Made by a program: the position numbers and the translations under genes. From Rhizobium herbae (lineage in GTDB: Bacteria; Pseudomonadota; Alphaproteobacteria; Rhizobiales; Rhizobiaceae), in NCBI RefSeq assembly GCF_017873135.1, contig NZ_JAGGJV010000005.1, forward strand, positions 62,001 through 126,000: a stretch of DNA of 64,000 nt. The letters are read 5' to 3'. Positions 18,641 to 27,760 of this stretch are shown in pieces. The notes beneath the pieces are model-generated. The model saw only the letters and a list, made by a program, of their open reading frames with translations, was not told the DNA's origin and did not search any database. The stretch's first letter is position 1, and each line of letters starts with the position of its first letter.

Positions 18641-19657
18641 ATGACTGGCGTGACGGATATGACGGTTTTTCATCGCAACGAGACCCGCGAGCCATTGCCG
18701 CAAGCCCTGCGCGGCGGCGTCATCGCCATCGGCAATTTCGACGGCGTGCATCGGGGACATCAGTCGGTCCTGAACCGGGCGCTGGAAGAGGCGCAGGCGC
18801 GGGGCGTTCCGGCCCTTGTGCTCACCTTCGAGCCGCATCCCCGCAGCGTCTTTCGGCCCGATCAGCCGGTTTTCCGGCTGACGCCGGCGCCGCTCAAAGC
18901 CCGCATCCTCGAAGGCATGGGCTTTTCCGCAGTTATCGAATATCCGTTCGATCGCACGTTTTCCGAATTGTCCGCCTCCGATTTCATCCGCTCCGTGCTG
19001 ATGGACTGGCTGCATGCCAGCCACGTGGTCACCGGTTTCGATTTCCATTTCGGCAAGGGCAGGGAGGGCGGCCCGGCCTTCCTGATGGCAGCCGGCGGTG
19101 AAAACGGCTTTGGCGTCACACTGGTCGATGCCTTCCGCGACGAGAACGCCTCGGTGGTCTCCTCAAGCCATATCCGCGGGCTGCTCGGCGAGGGCGACGT
19201 GTCTGAGGCCGCCGGCCTGCTCGGCTATCGCTACACGGTCGAGGCCGAGGTGATTGACGGCAAGAAGCTCGGCCGGACGCTCGGCTATCCCACCGCCAAC
19301 ATGCAGCTTCCGCCGGAAGTCGAACTCAGGAACGGCATCTACGCCGTGCGCTTCCGCCGCGCCGATGGCAGCATCAATGATGGCGTCGCCAGTTTCGGCA
19401 AGCGCCCGACGGTCGACAGCAACGGCATCGCGCTGCTCGAAACCTTCGTCTTCGATTTTTCCGGCGATCTCTACGGCGAAATCTGTTCGGTCTCGTTCTT
19501 CGGTCATCTGCGTGACGAGCTGAAATTCGACGGTCTCGATCCGCTGGTGGTGCAGATGAAGCAGGACGACGCGGAAGCCCGCGCATTGCTATCCGGCGTC
19601 AAGCCGCTCAGTATGATCGACAGCAAGATCGCATTCGCTTCAGATACAAACCCTTAA
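18641..19657 (+). CDS. ribF: bifunctional riboflavin kinase / FAD synthetase
   Basis: Makes FMN from riboflavin and then FAD; 338 residues, usual length. The N-terminal FAD synthetase domain has GNFDGVHRGHQSVL (nucleotidyltransferase motif), TFEPHPRSVF and SSSHIRGLLGEGDV. The C-terminal riboflavin kinase domain has GRTLGYPTANM and NGIYAV. An alternative start six codons downstream (MTVFHRNETREPLP) fits the family's usual N-terminus equally well. It follows the HAD gene, an order I know from other Rhizobiaceae, and precedes the BrnA-like gene by 13 bp. Confidence 0.95.
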   Translation: MTGVTDMTVFHRNETREPLPQALRGGVIAIGNFDGVHRGHQSVLNRALEEAQARGVPALVLTFEPHPRSVFRPDQPVFRLTPAPLKARILEGMGFSAVIEYPFDRTFSELSASDFIRSVLMDWLHASHVVTGFDFHFGKGREGGPAFLMAAGGENGFGVTLVDAFRDENASVVSSSHIRGLLGEGDVSEAAGLLGYRYTVEAEVIDGKKLGRTLGYPTANMQLPPEVELRNGIYAVRFRRADGSINDGVASFGKRPTVDSNGIALLETFVFDFSGDLYGEICSVSFFGHLRDELKFDGLDPLVVQMKQDDAEARALLSGVKPLSMIDSKIAFASDTNP

Positions 19658-19670
19658 AAGGATGATCCCG

Positions 19671-19910
19671 ATGGCCACCACGCCCCGCCGGCCCGTCAGC
19701 GCCATGGATGCCGCGGAAGCCCTGTTCAAGCCGGTCAAGAAGGTCGTAGCACCTGCCGTCGAAAAACGCGCTTTGCCGGAGACGAAGGAACTCGTGTCGA
19801 TCAAGCTCGACAGCGCCGTCCTGCATTATTTTCAGGACGATGGCCCTGGCTGGCAGGATCGCATCAACGATGCGCTGCGGGCGGTGGTAGAGGCGAACCC
19901 GAAGGATTGA
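19671..19910 (+). CDS. orphan BrnA-like antitoxin family protein
   Basis: A 79-residue protein whose second half (ELVSIKLDSAVLHYFQDDGPGWQDRINDALR) matches the ribbon-helix-helix pattern of BrnA antitoxins: a short beta strand, then two helices with the P-G-x-Q-x-R-I-N signature. The first half is basic and Pro/Ala-rich. No BrnT toxin gene lies next to it: ribF is upstream and a palindromic repeat downstream. It is therefore either an orphan antitoxin or a DNA-binding regulator derived from one. The ATG at MATTPRRP has AAAAGG nine bases upstream; an ATG nine bases earlier abuts that site and is less likely. Confidence 0.75.
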   Translation: MATTPRRPVSAMDAAEALFKPVKKVVAPAVEKRALPETKELVSIKLDSAVLHYFQDDGPGWQDRINDALRAVVEANPKD

Positions 19911-19960
19911 TGCGGTTTTTCCGTCATTGCCTCGAATGCCTCGGAGATCGTGGAAACTTA

Positions 19961-20088
19961 CCCCCCTCTGTCACTGCGTGACATCTCCCCCACAAGGGGG
20001 GAGATTGTTCTTTTCCCTTATGCACTCAAGGCTCACGGCTGATCTCCCCCCTTGTGGGGGAGATGTCGGCGTCGCCGACAGAGGGGGG
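19961..20088. repeat. RIME-like palindromic intergenic repeat, second copy
   Basis: A 128-bp element of the same family as 6911-7052. The outer arms are CCCCCCTCTGTC and GACAGAGGGGGG, and the inner arms ACATCTCCCCCACAAGGGG and CCCCTTGTGGGGGAGATGT surround a short centre. It is flanked by TTA/TAG. It lies between the BrnA-like gene and ileS. Confidence 0.85.
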
Positions 20089-20421
20089 TAGGTCTCCGCA
20101 TTTACGAACTCAGCCGAAATGCTCCATGGAAGCCGCATCATGCACCGGATATTGCATTCCATCGCCATGAACCTCATCGTTCTTTGAAACTTTGCCGTTG
20201 TCATCTTCCTTTTCGCGTGAAAACCGCTTAAACAACCGGCCACCATGACCCGATATCGTCGATTGATACGTGATCAGCGAATTATTGGCCCGGCCTTCCC
20301 AGCGCTTTGATTGCCGCCGGAAGGTCCGGGTTTTCGGCGCTTCCCGAGGCGCCCTCCGTTTCCCTTATGATATCCCGTTCGCATGCGCGGCGACACGCGC
20401 CCAGATATGATTGCTGAAACC
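20089..20421. other. leader region of ileS, no gene seen
   Basis: About 330 bp between the repeat and ileS. No supported gene, tRNA or T-box-like leader was seen. The segment should carry the ileS promoter, but I cannot point to a convincing hexamer pair. Confidence 0.4.
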
Positions 20422-23364
20422 ATGACCGATACTTCCGAAAAGCTTGATTATTCCAAGACCCTCTATCTGCCGGAAACCGAATTCCCGATGCGCGCCGGCC
20501 TGCCGCAAAAGGAGCCGGAAACGGTTGCCCGCTGGCAGCAGATGGGCCTCTACAAGAAGCTGCGCGCCTCCGCCGCCGGCCGCGAAAAGTTCGTGCTGCA
20601 TGATGGCCCGCCCTATGCCAACGGCAACATCCATATCGGCCACGCGCTGAACAAGATCCTGAAAGACATCATCACCCGCTCGTTCCAGATGCGTGGTTTT
20701 GACTCCAACTATGTTCCGGGCTGGGATTGCCATGGCCTGCCGATCGAATGGAAGATCGAGGAAGCCTACCGCGCCAAGGGCAAGAACAAGGACGAGGTCC
20801 CGGTCAACGAATTCCGAAAGGAGTGCCGCGACTTCGCCGCCAACTGGATCAGGATCCAGTCGGAAGAGTTCAAGCGCCTGGGTATCGAAGGCGATTTCGA
20901 CAATCCCTACACGACCATGGCCTTTCACGCTGAAGCCCGCATCGCCGGCGAACTCCTGAAGATCGCCAAGACCGGCCAGCTCTATCGCGGCTCCAAGCCG
21001 ATCATGTGGTCGGTGGTCGAGCGCACGGCGCTGGCGGAAGCCGAGGTCGAATATGCCGATGTCGAGAGCGATGCGATCTGGGTGAAGTTTCCGGTAAAGG
21101 GCTTCGGTACTTTGGGATCGTCGGCGAACGAAGCAAACCAGAAGATGGACGAACTACGTGGTTCATCTGTTGTTATCTGGACTACGACACCTTGGACGAT
21201 CCCAGGTAACCGGGCGATCGCGTTCTCGTCGCGCTACGGCTATGGACTTTATGAAGTCGCTACTGCTGAGAATGATTTTGGCCCGCAGCCGGGTGAAAAA
21301 CTAATTTTTGCCAAGCGACTAGCCGATGAATGCGCGGCTAAGGCCAAGGTTACCTTGAAACCCATAAGAGATATTGATGATGGCGAACTAGGCGCAATGG
21401 TTTGTGCTCATCCGTTGGCTCACCTCGGCTACGATTTTCTCGTTCCCCTTCTCGACGGCGACCACGTCACCGACGACACCGGCACGGGCTTCGTCCATAC
21501 GGCGCCGGGCCATGGCGCCGATGACTTTGAAATCTGGATGGACAATGCCCGGGCTCTGGAAGCACGCGGCATTTCGTCGAAGATCCCGTTCACCGTCGAC
21601 GACGCCGGCTTCTACACCGCCGACGCGCCCGGCTTCGGTCCGGATCGCGAAGGCGGTGCCGGCCGGGTCATGGATGACAACGGCAAGAAGGGCAATGCCA
21701 ACGAACTCGTCATGAAGGCGCTGATCGAGGCGAAGAACCTTTTCGCCCGCGGTCGTTTGAAGCACAGCTATCCGCATAGCTGGCGCTCGAAAAAGCCGAT
21801 CATCTTCCGCAACACGCCGCAATGGTTCGTCTACATGGACAAGGAGCTTGCCGACGGCACGACGCTGCGCTCGCGCGCCCTGTCTGCAATCGACGAGACC
21901 CGCTTCGTGCCGGCAGCCGGCCAGAACCGCCTGCGCGCCATGATCGAGAACCGTCCCGACTGGGTGCTGTCGCGCCAGCGCGCCTGGGGCGTGCCGATCG
22001 CCGTCTTCGCTGATGAGCAGGGCGAGGTACTGATCGATGAAGCCGTCAACGCCCGCATCATCGAGGCCTTCGAGGCCGAAGGCGCGGACGCATGGTTTGC
22101 CGAAGGCGCCAAGGACCGGTTCCTCGGCAATGATCACGACCATGCCAGGTGGACGCAGGTTCGCGACATCCTCGATGTCTGGTTCGACAGTGGCTGCACG
22201 CACACCTTCACGCTGGAGGATCGCCCCGACCTGAAATGGCCGGCCGACGTCTATCTCGAAGGCTCCGACCAGCATCGCGGCTGGTTCCATTCGTCGCTGC
22301 TCGAAAGCTGCGCGACGCGCGGCCGTGCGCCTTACAATGCCGTCGTCACCCACGGGTTCACGATGGACGAGAAGGGCGAGAAGCAGTCGAAGTCCAAGGG
22401 CAACGTCGTTGCCCCGCAGGACGTGATGAAGGAATCGGGCGCCGATATCCTGCGCCTTTGGGTTGCCACAACCGATTACTGGGAAGACCAGCGTCTCGGC
22501 AAGGCGATCATCCAGACCAATATCGACAGCTATCGCAAGCTGCGCAACACCATCCGCTGGATGCTCGGCACGCTGGCGCATGACAAGGGTGAAGACATCG
22601 CCTTCAACGACATGCCCGAGCTGGAGAGGCTGATGCTGCATCGTCTGGCCGAACTCGACCAGGCCGTGCGCGAAGGTTACGACGCCTTCGATTTCAAGCG
22701 CATCGCCCGTGCCCTGATCGACTTCTCCAACATCGAGCTGTCGGCCTTCTATTTTGACATCCGCAAGGACGCGCTCTATTGCGACGCGCCGTCGAGCCTG
22801 CGCCGCCGTGCCAGCCTTGCGGTCATCCGCAAGCTGTTCGATTGCCTCGTCACCTGGCTTGCCCCGGTGCTTCCGTTCACCACGGAAGAAGCCTGGCTGT
22901 CGCGTGATCCCTCCGCCGTCTCCGTCCATCTGGAACAGTTTCCGCTGGTGCCGGCCGAATGGCGCGACGAGGCCTTGGCCGAAAAGTGGAAAAAGATCCG
23001 CACCGTGCGCAAGGTTGTCATGGGCGCTCTCGAAGTCGAGCGCCGCGACAAGCGTATCGGTTCCTCGCTGGAAGCGGCTCCGGTCATCCACATCGGCGAT
23101 GCCGACCTTCTGGCGGCGATCGAGGGCGAGGATCTGGCGGAAATCTGCATCACGTCGGCGGTCACCATCGTTGCCGATAGCGGCCCGGCGGATGCCTTCC
23201 GACTGGACGATGTCGCCTCCGTCAGCGTCGAACCGACGCTGGCCGAAGGTGTCAAATGTGCCCGCTCCTGGCGCATCACCGCCGACGTCGGCTCCGACCC
23301 TGCGTTCCCCGACGTGTCCGCTCGCGATGCGCTGGCGCTGCGCGAGCTCGGATACGCTTCTTAA
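20422..23364 (+). CDS. ileS: isoleucyl-tRNA synthetase
   Basis: Class I synthetase charging tRNA-Ile, with an editing domain that removes mischarged valine; 980 residues. The HIGH-type motif ([18 protein letters not shown]), [14 protein letters not shown], the editing-site threonine-rich peptide [22 protein letters not shown], the KMSKS-type motif ([12 protein letters not shown]) and the anticodon-binding helices are in order. I set the start at [20 protein letters not shown], which matches the rhizobial N-terminus; an ATG 13 codons upstream is weaker. Residues of about 227-335, inside the editing domain, are coded by a lower-GC block with different codon preference (see findings). The frame is intact. 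Confidence 0.97.
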   Translation: MTDTSEKLDYSKTLYLPETEFPMRAGLPQKEPETVARWQQMGLYKKLRASAAGREKFVLHDGPPYANGNIHIGHALNKILKDIITRSFQMRGFDSNYVPGWDCHGLPIEWKIEEAYRAKGKNKDEVPVNEFRKECRDFAANWIRIQSEEFKRLGIEGDFDNPYTTMAFHAEARIAGELLKIAKTGQLYRGSKPIMWSVVERTALAEAEVEYADVESDAIWVKFPVKGFGTLGSSANEANQKMDELRGSSVVIWTTTPWTIPGNRAIAFSSRYGYGLYEVATAENDFGPQPGEKLIFAKRLADECAAKAKVTLKPIRDIDDGELGAMVCAHPLAHLGYDFLVPLLDGDHVTDDTGTGFVHTAPGHGADDFEIWMDNARALEARGISSKIPFTVDDAGFYTADAPGFGPDREGGAGRVMDDNGKKGNANELVMKALIEAKNLFARGRLKHSYPHSWRSKKPIIFRNTPQWFVYMDKELADGTTLRSRALSAIDETRFVPAAGQNRLRAMIENRPDWVLSRQRAWGVPIAVFADEQGEVLIDEAVNARIIEAFEAEGADAWFAEGAKDRFLGNDHDHARWTQVRDILDVWFDSGCTHTFTLEDRPDLKWPADVYLEGSDQHRGWFHSSLLESCATRGRAPYNAVVTHGFTMDEKGEKQSKSKGNVVAPQDVMKESGADILRLWVATTDYWEDQRLGKAIIQTNIDSYRKLRNTIRWMLGTLAHDKGEDIAFNDMPELERLMLHRLAELDQAVREGYDAFDFKRIARALIDFSNIELSAFYFDIRKDALYCDAPSSLRRRASLAVIRKLFDCLVTWLAPVLPFTTEEAWLSRDPSAVSVHLEQFPLVPAEWRDEALAEKWKKIRTVRKVVMGALEVERRDKRIGSSLEAAPVIHIGDADLLAAIEGEDLAEICITSAVTIVADSGPADAFRLDDVASVSVEPTLAEGVKCARSWRITADVGSDPAFPDVSARDALALRELGYAS

Positions 23365-23501
23365 GGGATTGTTTACCGGGTGAATTGCGTAATTGCGGTT
23401 CATCCGGTAAACCTGCCTGAAAATCGGCGGATTTATCCGTCATGGGCGCAGCAATGCCGCCTTGAGATATCGATCGTGCCGGCGCTGCTGGAAGGGTTTT
23501 C

Positions 23502-24119
23502 ATGGGAATGACGCGAGAGTTTCGAGTGTATGCCGGTCTATTCGGTATCATGGCTGGCAGCCTCGTTCTGACCGGCTGCATCGGCGGCCCGACCTACGGG
23601 ACGGACAAGACCGCCGGCGAACATCTGATGGACGATCTCGGCAGTTCCGTAAGCCTGGGGGCGGCGAAGCCCAATAACGTCAAGTACCAGCCGCGTCCCG
23701 GCCTGGTGCTGCCGCCATCAAGCGAGGCGGCGCAATTGGTTCAGCCGCAGCAGAATCTCGCCACCAAGGACAATCCGCAGTGGATCGAATCGCCCGAGCA
23801 GACGCGCCAGCGCCTGCGCGAGGAAGCCGATGCCAACGCCGATAACCCGGGCTACGTTTCGCCGCTGGCCAAGGCGAGCGCCAATGGCCGCAAGTTGACG
23901 GCAAGCGAGCAGACACAGGCCTATCGCGAAGCCCGCAAGATCCAGATGGGCGCCTATGCCGACAAGCGCCGCTTCCTCAGCGACCCGCCGCTCGAATACC
24001 GCAAGCTGCCGGAAGAGGCGGCGGCGGATCTCGGCGAGCCGGAGCAGGTCAAGGAACGCCGCCGCAAGAAGGAAGCCGCGATCAAGGGCAGCGGCAAGAA
24101 ATGGTACCAGATCTTCTGA
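23502..24119 (+). CDS. conserved outer-membrane-type lipoprotein
   Basis: A 205-residue lipoprotein of unknown function. A signal peptide with lipobox LTGC places the lipidated Cys near residue 26; the next residues (IGGP) lack the Asp that would retain it in the inner membrane. The mature part is polar and charged: GEHLMDDLGSSVSLGA, an SPEQTRQRLREEADA helix, TASEQTQAYREARK, and a basic tail (KERRRKKEAA) ending KKWYQIF. No enzymatic motif is seen. The start has GGAAGGG upstream. It lies between ileS and a GNAT gene that starts six bases after its stop, so the two are likely cotranscribed. Confidence 0.85.
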   Translation: MGMTREFRVYAGLFGIMAGSLVLTGCIGGPTYGTDKTAGEHLMDDLGSSVSLGAAKPNNVKYQPRPGLVLPPSSEAAQLVQPQQNLATKDNPQWIESPEQTRQRLREEADANADNPGYVSPLAKASANGRKLTASEQTQAYREARKIQMGAYADKRRFLSDPPLEYRKLPEEAAADLGEPEQVKERRRKKEAAIKGSGKKWYQIF

Positions 24120-24125
24120 TAAGCC

Positions 24126-24602
24126 ATGTTTGAGATTCGCAAGGCAACACCGGAAGACGCGGGCACGATCCTGCGCTTCATCACCGAACTGGCAATCTAC
24201 GAAAAAGCCGGACACGAGGTCGAGGCGACCGTTCAGTCGGTCACCACGTCGCTGTTCGGCCCGGATTCCGTTTCGCATGCTGCAATCTGCGAGCGTGACG
24301 GTATTCCCATCGGTTTCGCCGTCTGGTTCTTCAGCTATTCGACCTGGCTGGCGCGCAACGGCCTTTATCTCGAAGACCTCTATGTTACGCCCGATCAGCG
24401 GGGAACCGGTGCGGGGCGCTTGATGCTGCGCCATCTGGCGCGGATCGCGGTGGAAAAGGGATGCGGCCGGTTCGAGTGGAGCGTGCTCGACTGGAACGAG
24501 CCGGCCATCAGGGCCTATGAGGCGATCGGCGCCGAACCGCTGTCGGAATGGACCCGCTACCGTCTGTCGGGTGAGGCCCTTGAGACCTTTGCCGCCGGCT
24601 GA
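24126..24602 (+). CDS. GNAT-family N-acetyltransferase
   Basis: A 158-residue acetyl-CoA-dependent acetyltransferase. The GNAT core is visible: FEIRKATPEDAGTILRFI, the acetyl-CoA pyrophosphate loop in LYVTPDQRGTGAGRLMLRHL, and WSVLDWNEPAIRAYEAIGA. The arrangement LEDLYVTPDQRG...WNEPAIRAYEAIGA resembles the diamine (spermidine/spermine) acetyltransferase subgroup, so a polyamine or amine substrate is plausible but unproven. It follows the lipoprotein gene by six bases and converges with tadA. Confidence 0.88.
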   Translation: MFEIRKATPEDAGTILRFITELAIYEKAGHEVEATVQSVTTSLFGPDSVSHAAICERDGIPIGFAVWFFSYSTWLARNGLYLEDLYVTPDQRGTGAGRLMLRHLARIAVEKGCGRFEWSVLDWNEPAIRAYEAIGAEPLSEWTRYRLSGEALETFAAG

Positions 24603-24620
24603 GGCTTTTCGGCTCGCCGT

Positions 24621-25070
24621 TCAGCGTCTCCCGGCAAAGAATTCCTTGAGGATTTCGGCCGCGCTCCGGCCGGAAAGACCGGAATAGACATCCGGCGCAT
24701 GGTGGCAGGTCGGCTGGCTGAAAAAGCGCACGCCGTTGTCGACGCCTCCGCCCTTCGGATCCTCGGCGCCGTAGTAAAGCCGGCGCAGGCGGGCGAAGGA
24801 AATCGCCGCCGCGCACATCGTGCAGGGCTCCAGCGTCACATAGAGATCGGCGCCGACAAGCCGCTCCGCGCCAATGGCGCGGGCAGCCTCGCGGATCGCC
24901 TCGATCTCGGCATGCGCGGTGACATCGTTGAACTCGCGCGTGCGGTTTCCGGCGCTGGCAATGACCTCGCCATTGAAGACCAGCACGGCGCCAACAGGCA
25001 CTTCGCCGCGCGCCGCCGCCATCCGCGCCTCCGACAAGGCCAAATCCATGAAGCGGCTCGTTTCAGCCAT
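24621..25070 (-). CDS. tadA: tRNA-specific adenosine deaminase
   Basis: Converts A34 to inosine in tRNA-Arg(ACG) and is generally essential. Its 149 residues carry the cytidine/deoxycytidylate deaminase zinc site: TAHAEIEAI (zinc His and catalytic Glu) and PCTMCAAAI (two zinc Cys). MDLALSEARMAAARGEVPVGAVLV is the typical start region, and RRLYYGAEDPKGG follows the PCxxC motif. The gene is divergent from the pseudouridine synthase at 25147, with 76 bp between them. Confidence 0.94.
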   Translation of the reverse strand: MAETSRFMDLALSEARMAAARGEVPVGAVLVFNGEVIASAGNRTREFNDVTAHAEIEAIREAARAIGAERLVGADLYVTLEPCTMCAAAISFARLRRLYYGAEDPKGGGVDNGVRFFSQPTCHHAPDVYSGLSGRSAAEILKEFFAGRR

Positions 25071-25146
25071 CGTTGAGACCCGTGATAATTTCTCTTAACC
25101 CAAGGGCCTTGACCTGATAGGACAGCCCAAAAGGCAGGCAACACAA

Positions 25147-27174
25147 ATGACATTCAAAGACAAGCCCCAGCGGCCTGGCGGTAAACCCGCACGGTCCGAC
25201 AAGAAGCCCTATACCGGCGCGCGCAAGACCGCTGCCGCTCCTTCGGGCGATGAAAGCACCGAAATCGAGACGCCGCGCAAGCCCAGGCCGACGGCGACGG
25301 AAACCGTCGGCGCCGACGTTCCGCAGCGCATTTCCAAGATCATGGCCCGCGCAGGCGTGGCCTCGCGCCGCGATATCGAGCGCATGATCATGGAAGGCCG
25401 CGTCTCGCTCAACGGCAAGCTGCTCGACAGCCCGGTCGTCAATGCGACGCTCGCCGACCATATCGAGGTGGACGGCCAGCCGATCCGCGGCATCGAGCGC
25501 ACCCGCCTCTGGCTCTATCACAAGCCATCCGGCCTGGTGACCACCAATTCCGATCCGGAAGGCCGCCCGACCGTCTTCGACAACCTGCCGGAAGACCTGC
25601 CGCGCGTTCTCTCCATCGGCCGTCTCGACATCAACACCGAAGGCCTGCTGCTGCTGACAAATGACGGCGGTCTGGCGCGCGTGCTCGAACTGCCCGCCAC
25701 CGGCTGGTTGCGCCGCTACCGCGTCCGCGCCCACGGCGTTATCGATCAGGCAGCGCTCGACAAGCTGAAGGACGGCATCGCCGTCGATGGCGTGCTTTAT
25801 GGCGCCATCGATGCGACGCTCGACAAGGTCCAGGGGTCCAACGTCTGGATCACCATGGGCCTGCGCGAAGGCAAGAACCGCGAAATCAAGAACGTCATGG
25901 GCGCGCTCGGTCTCGACGTGAACCGGCTGATCCGCATTTCCTACGGTCCGTTCCAGCTCGGCGAACTGCCGGAAGGCCACGCCCAGGAAATTCGCGGCCG
26001 CACGCTGCGCGACCAGCTCGGTCCGCGCCTGATCGAGGAAGCCAAGGCCAATTTCGACGCGCCGATCTTCGATGCCGCCGCGGCGGAAGAAGAAAAGCCG
26101 CAGAAAAACGAATGGGCTGCGGGTAAACCCGAAGCCCGCGAACGTGGCGCCTTCAAGGAAAAGGCCGGCGACAAGCGCGAGCGTGCCTTGTCCCGTCTCG
26201 ATACCAAGCGCGATGACAGGGCGGGAGGCCGTCCGGAACGCGGTGGCCGCGATGCGCCCGAGGCGAAATTCGACGGACCGAAGCGGGAACCCGGTTTCCG
26301 CGCCCGCAAGGCCAATGTCTGGATGGCGCCCGGTGCTCGGCCTCTGCCGGAAAAGAAGCCGAAGGACGCGCAGGCTGCCGATGTCGCTGAAAAGCCCGTC
26401 CGTCGCGAGCGTCCGGAAGGCGCGCCGGCGGTCAAGCGTTATGGCAAGACCAAGGATGGTCTGCCGATGAAATCCAACCGGAAATTCGACCCGGACCGCA
26501 AGAAGGCCAGCGTCTACGATCGTCCCGATCGCGGCCCGCGCGTCATCGTCACCCGTGACGACGACGACAAGGACTGGATCCGCGCAACGGAAGAGCCGAG
26601 CCGCGACGAAGGCCGCGGTGGCGACCGCAAGCGTTCTGGCGGCGATGACCGTGGCGCCCGCAGCTTCGGCGACCGTGCGCCCCGCGGCGACCGCCCGCAG
26701 GGTGACCGTCCCCGTGGTGCCCGGCCCCAGGGAGATCGGCCGCCGCGCCGCGAAGGTGGCGACAAGCCGTTCGGCGATCGCAAGCCGCGTGCCGAAGGCG
26801 CGCGTTCATTTTCCGATCGCCCGAAAAGCGACCGTCCTGCCGGTGATCGCCCGCCAAGCGACCGGCCGCGCAAACCCTTCGGCGAGAAGTCTTTCTCGCG
26901 CGAAGACGGCGACCGCAAGCCGCGTGATTTTGGCGATCGGCCACCGCGTGGGGATCGCCCGCAGGGTGATCGTCCGCCACGTCGCGAAGGTGACCGTCCG
27001 TTCGGCGGCAAGCCCTCGGGCGACAGACCGGCAGGCGGCAAATCCTTCGGTGCGAAACCGGGCGGGGCAAAACCGTTCGGCACAAAGACCGGTGGTCCTC
27101 GCAAGCCCGGCGGTGGCAAGCCATCGGGTGGACGTCCGCCTGCCGGCGGCAAGCCGCGTGGACGCGGGAACTAA
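25147..27174 (+). CDS. RluB-family rRNA pseudouridine synthase with a giant disordered tail
   Basis: A 675-residue protein. Residues of about 60-110 are an S4 RNA-binding domain (RISKIMARAGVASRRDIERM, GRVSLNGKLL). Residues of about 115-290 are the RsuA/RluB-type catalytic domain with the aspartate in GRLDINTEGLLLLTND and EGKNREIKNVM. The remaining 370 or so residues are low complexity: Arg/Lys/Asp/Gly/Pro-rich, with many GDRP, GDRPPR, RREG and GGKP units. The tail is typical of an intrinsically disordered RNA-binding arm; such tails occur in other rhizobial members but vary in length. Likely substrate is U2605 of 23S rRNA (by homology with RluB). rsmD starts six bases after the stop, so rRNA modification genes are coupled. 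Confidence 0.92.
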   Translation: MTFKDKPQRPGGKPARSDKKPYTGARKTAAAPSGDESTEIETPRKPRPTATETVGADVPQRISKIMARAGVASRRDIERMIMEGRVSLNGKLLDSPVVNATLADHIEVDGQPIRGIERTRLWLYHKPSGLVTTNSDPEGRPTVFDNLPEDLPRVLSIGRLDINTEGLLLLTNDGGLARVLELPATGWLRRYRVRAHGVIDQAALDKLKDGIAVDGVLYGAIDATLDKVQGSNVWITMGLREGKNREIKNVMGALGLDVNRLIRISYGPFQLGELPEGHAQEIRGRTLRDQLGPRLIEEAKANFDAPIFDAAAAEEEKPQKNEWAAGKPEARERGAFKEKAGDKRERALSRLDTKRDDRAGGRPERGGRDAPEAKFDGPKREPGFRARKANVWMAPGARPLPEKKPKDAQAADVAEKPVRRERPEGAPAVKRYGKTKDGLPMKSNRKFDPDRKKASVYDRPDRGPRVIVTRDDDDKDWIRATEEPSRDEGRGGDRKRSGGDDRGARSFGDRAPRGDRPQGDRPRGARPQGDRPPRREGGDKPFGDRKPRAEGARSFSDRPKSDRPAGDRPPSDRPRKPFGEKSFSREDGDRKPRDFGDRPPRGDRPQGDRPPRREGDRPFGGKPSGDRPAGGKSFGAKPGGAKPFGTKTGGPRKPGGGKPSGGRPPAGGKPRGRGN

Positions 27175-27180
27175 GCGCCG

Positions 27181-27741
27181 GTGCGGATCGTCGGCGGCGA
27201 GTTTCGCGGGCGCGGGCTGGCAACGCCCAGGTCCAACGATATCCGGCCGACAACGGACCGGACGCGCGAAAGCCTGTTCAACATCCTCAGCCATTCCTAT
27301 CCGGAAGCGCTTGACGGCGCGCGCATGCTCGATCTTTTTGCCGGCACCGGCGCCGTGGGACTCGAGGCTCTGTCGCGCGGTTGCCGCCAGGCGCTGTTCG
27401 TTGAAATGGGTACCGAGGGCAGGGGGCTGCTGCGCACCAACATCGAAGCGTTCGGCCTGACGGGCCGGGCGCGCGTCTTCCGCCGCGACGCGACCGATCT
27501 CGGGCCTGCCGGCACCGTCGAACCGTTCCATTTCCTCTTCGCCGATCCGCCCTATGCCAAGGGTCTTGGCGAAAAGGCGCTTGCATCGGCGGCCAATGGC
27601 GGCTGGCTGGTGCCGGGCGCCCTTGCCATTCTCGAAGAGCGGGCCGATGTTCAGCCGGTGCTGCAGGACGGTTTCGAATTCCTCGACGACCGCCTGTTCG
27701 GCGATACGAAGATGCATTTCTACCGTTACCGCGCCGTCTGA
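27181..27741 (+). CDS. rsmD: 16S rRNA (guanine(966)-N(2))-methyltransferase
   Basis: Methylates G966 of 16S rRNA with S-adenosylmethionine; 186 residues. It starts at GTG (MRIVGGEFRGRGL), the classic RsmD N-terminus, followed by RPTTDRTRESLFNIL. The SAM-binding motif is LDLFAGTGAVGLEALSRG, and the N6/N2-methyltransferase catalytic motif is FADPPY. It follows the pseudouridine synthase closely and probably shares its transcript. Confidence 0.95.
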   Translation: MRIVGGEFRGRGLATPRSNDIRPTTDRTRESLFNILSHSYPEALDGARMLDLFAGTGAVGLEALSRGCRQALFVEMGTEGRGLLRTNIEAFGLTGRARVFRRDATDLGPAGTVEPFHFLFADPPYAKGLGEKALASAANGGWLVPGALAILEERADVQPVLQDGFEFLDDRLFGDTKMHFYRYRAV

Positions 27742-27760
27742 CACCGGAAAGACGCTGGGC

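Noticed and set aside
20089..20421. T-box or other riboswitch ahead of ileS
   Set aside because: No T-box-like sequence or structure was seen; T-boxes are not expected in this group.
21388..23403. 671-codon open frame antisense to ileS
   Set aside because: It mirrors ileS with GC-rich third positions; no family motif, and ileS on the other strand is certain.
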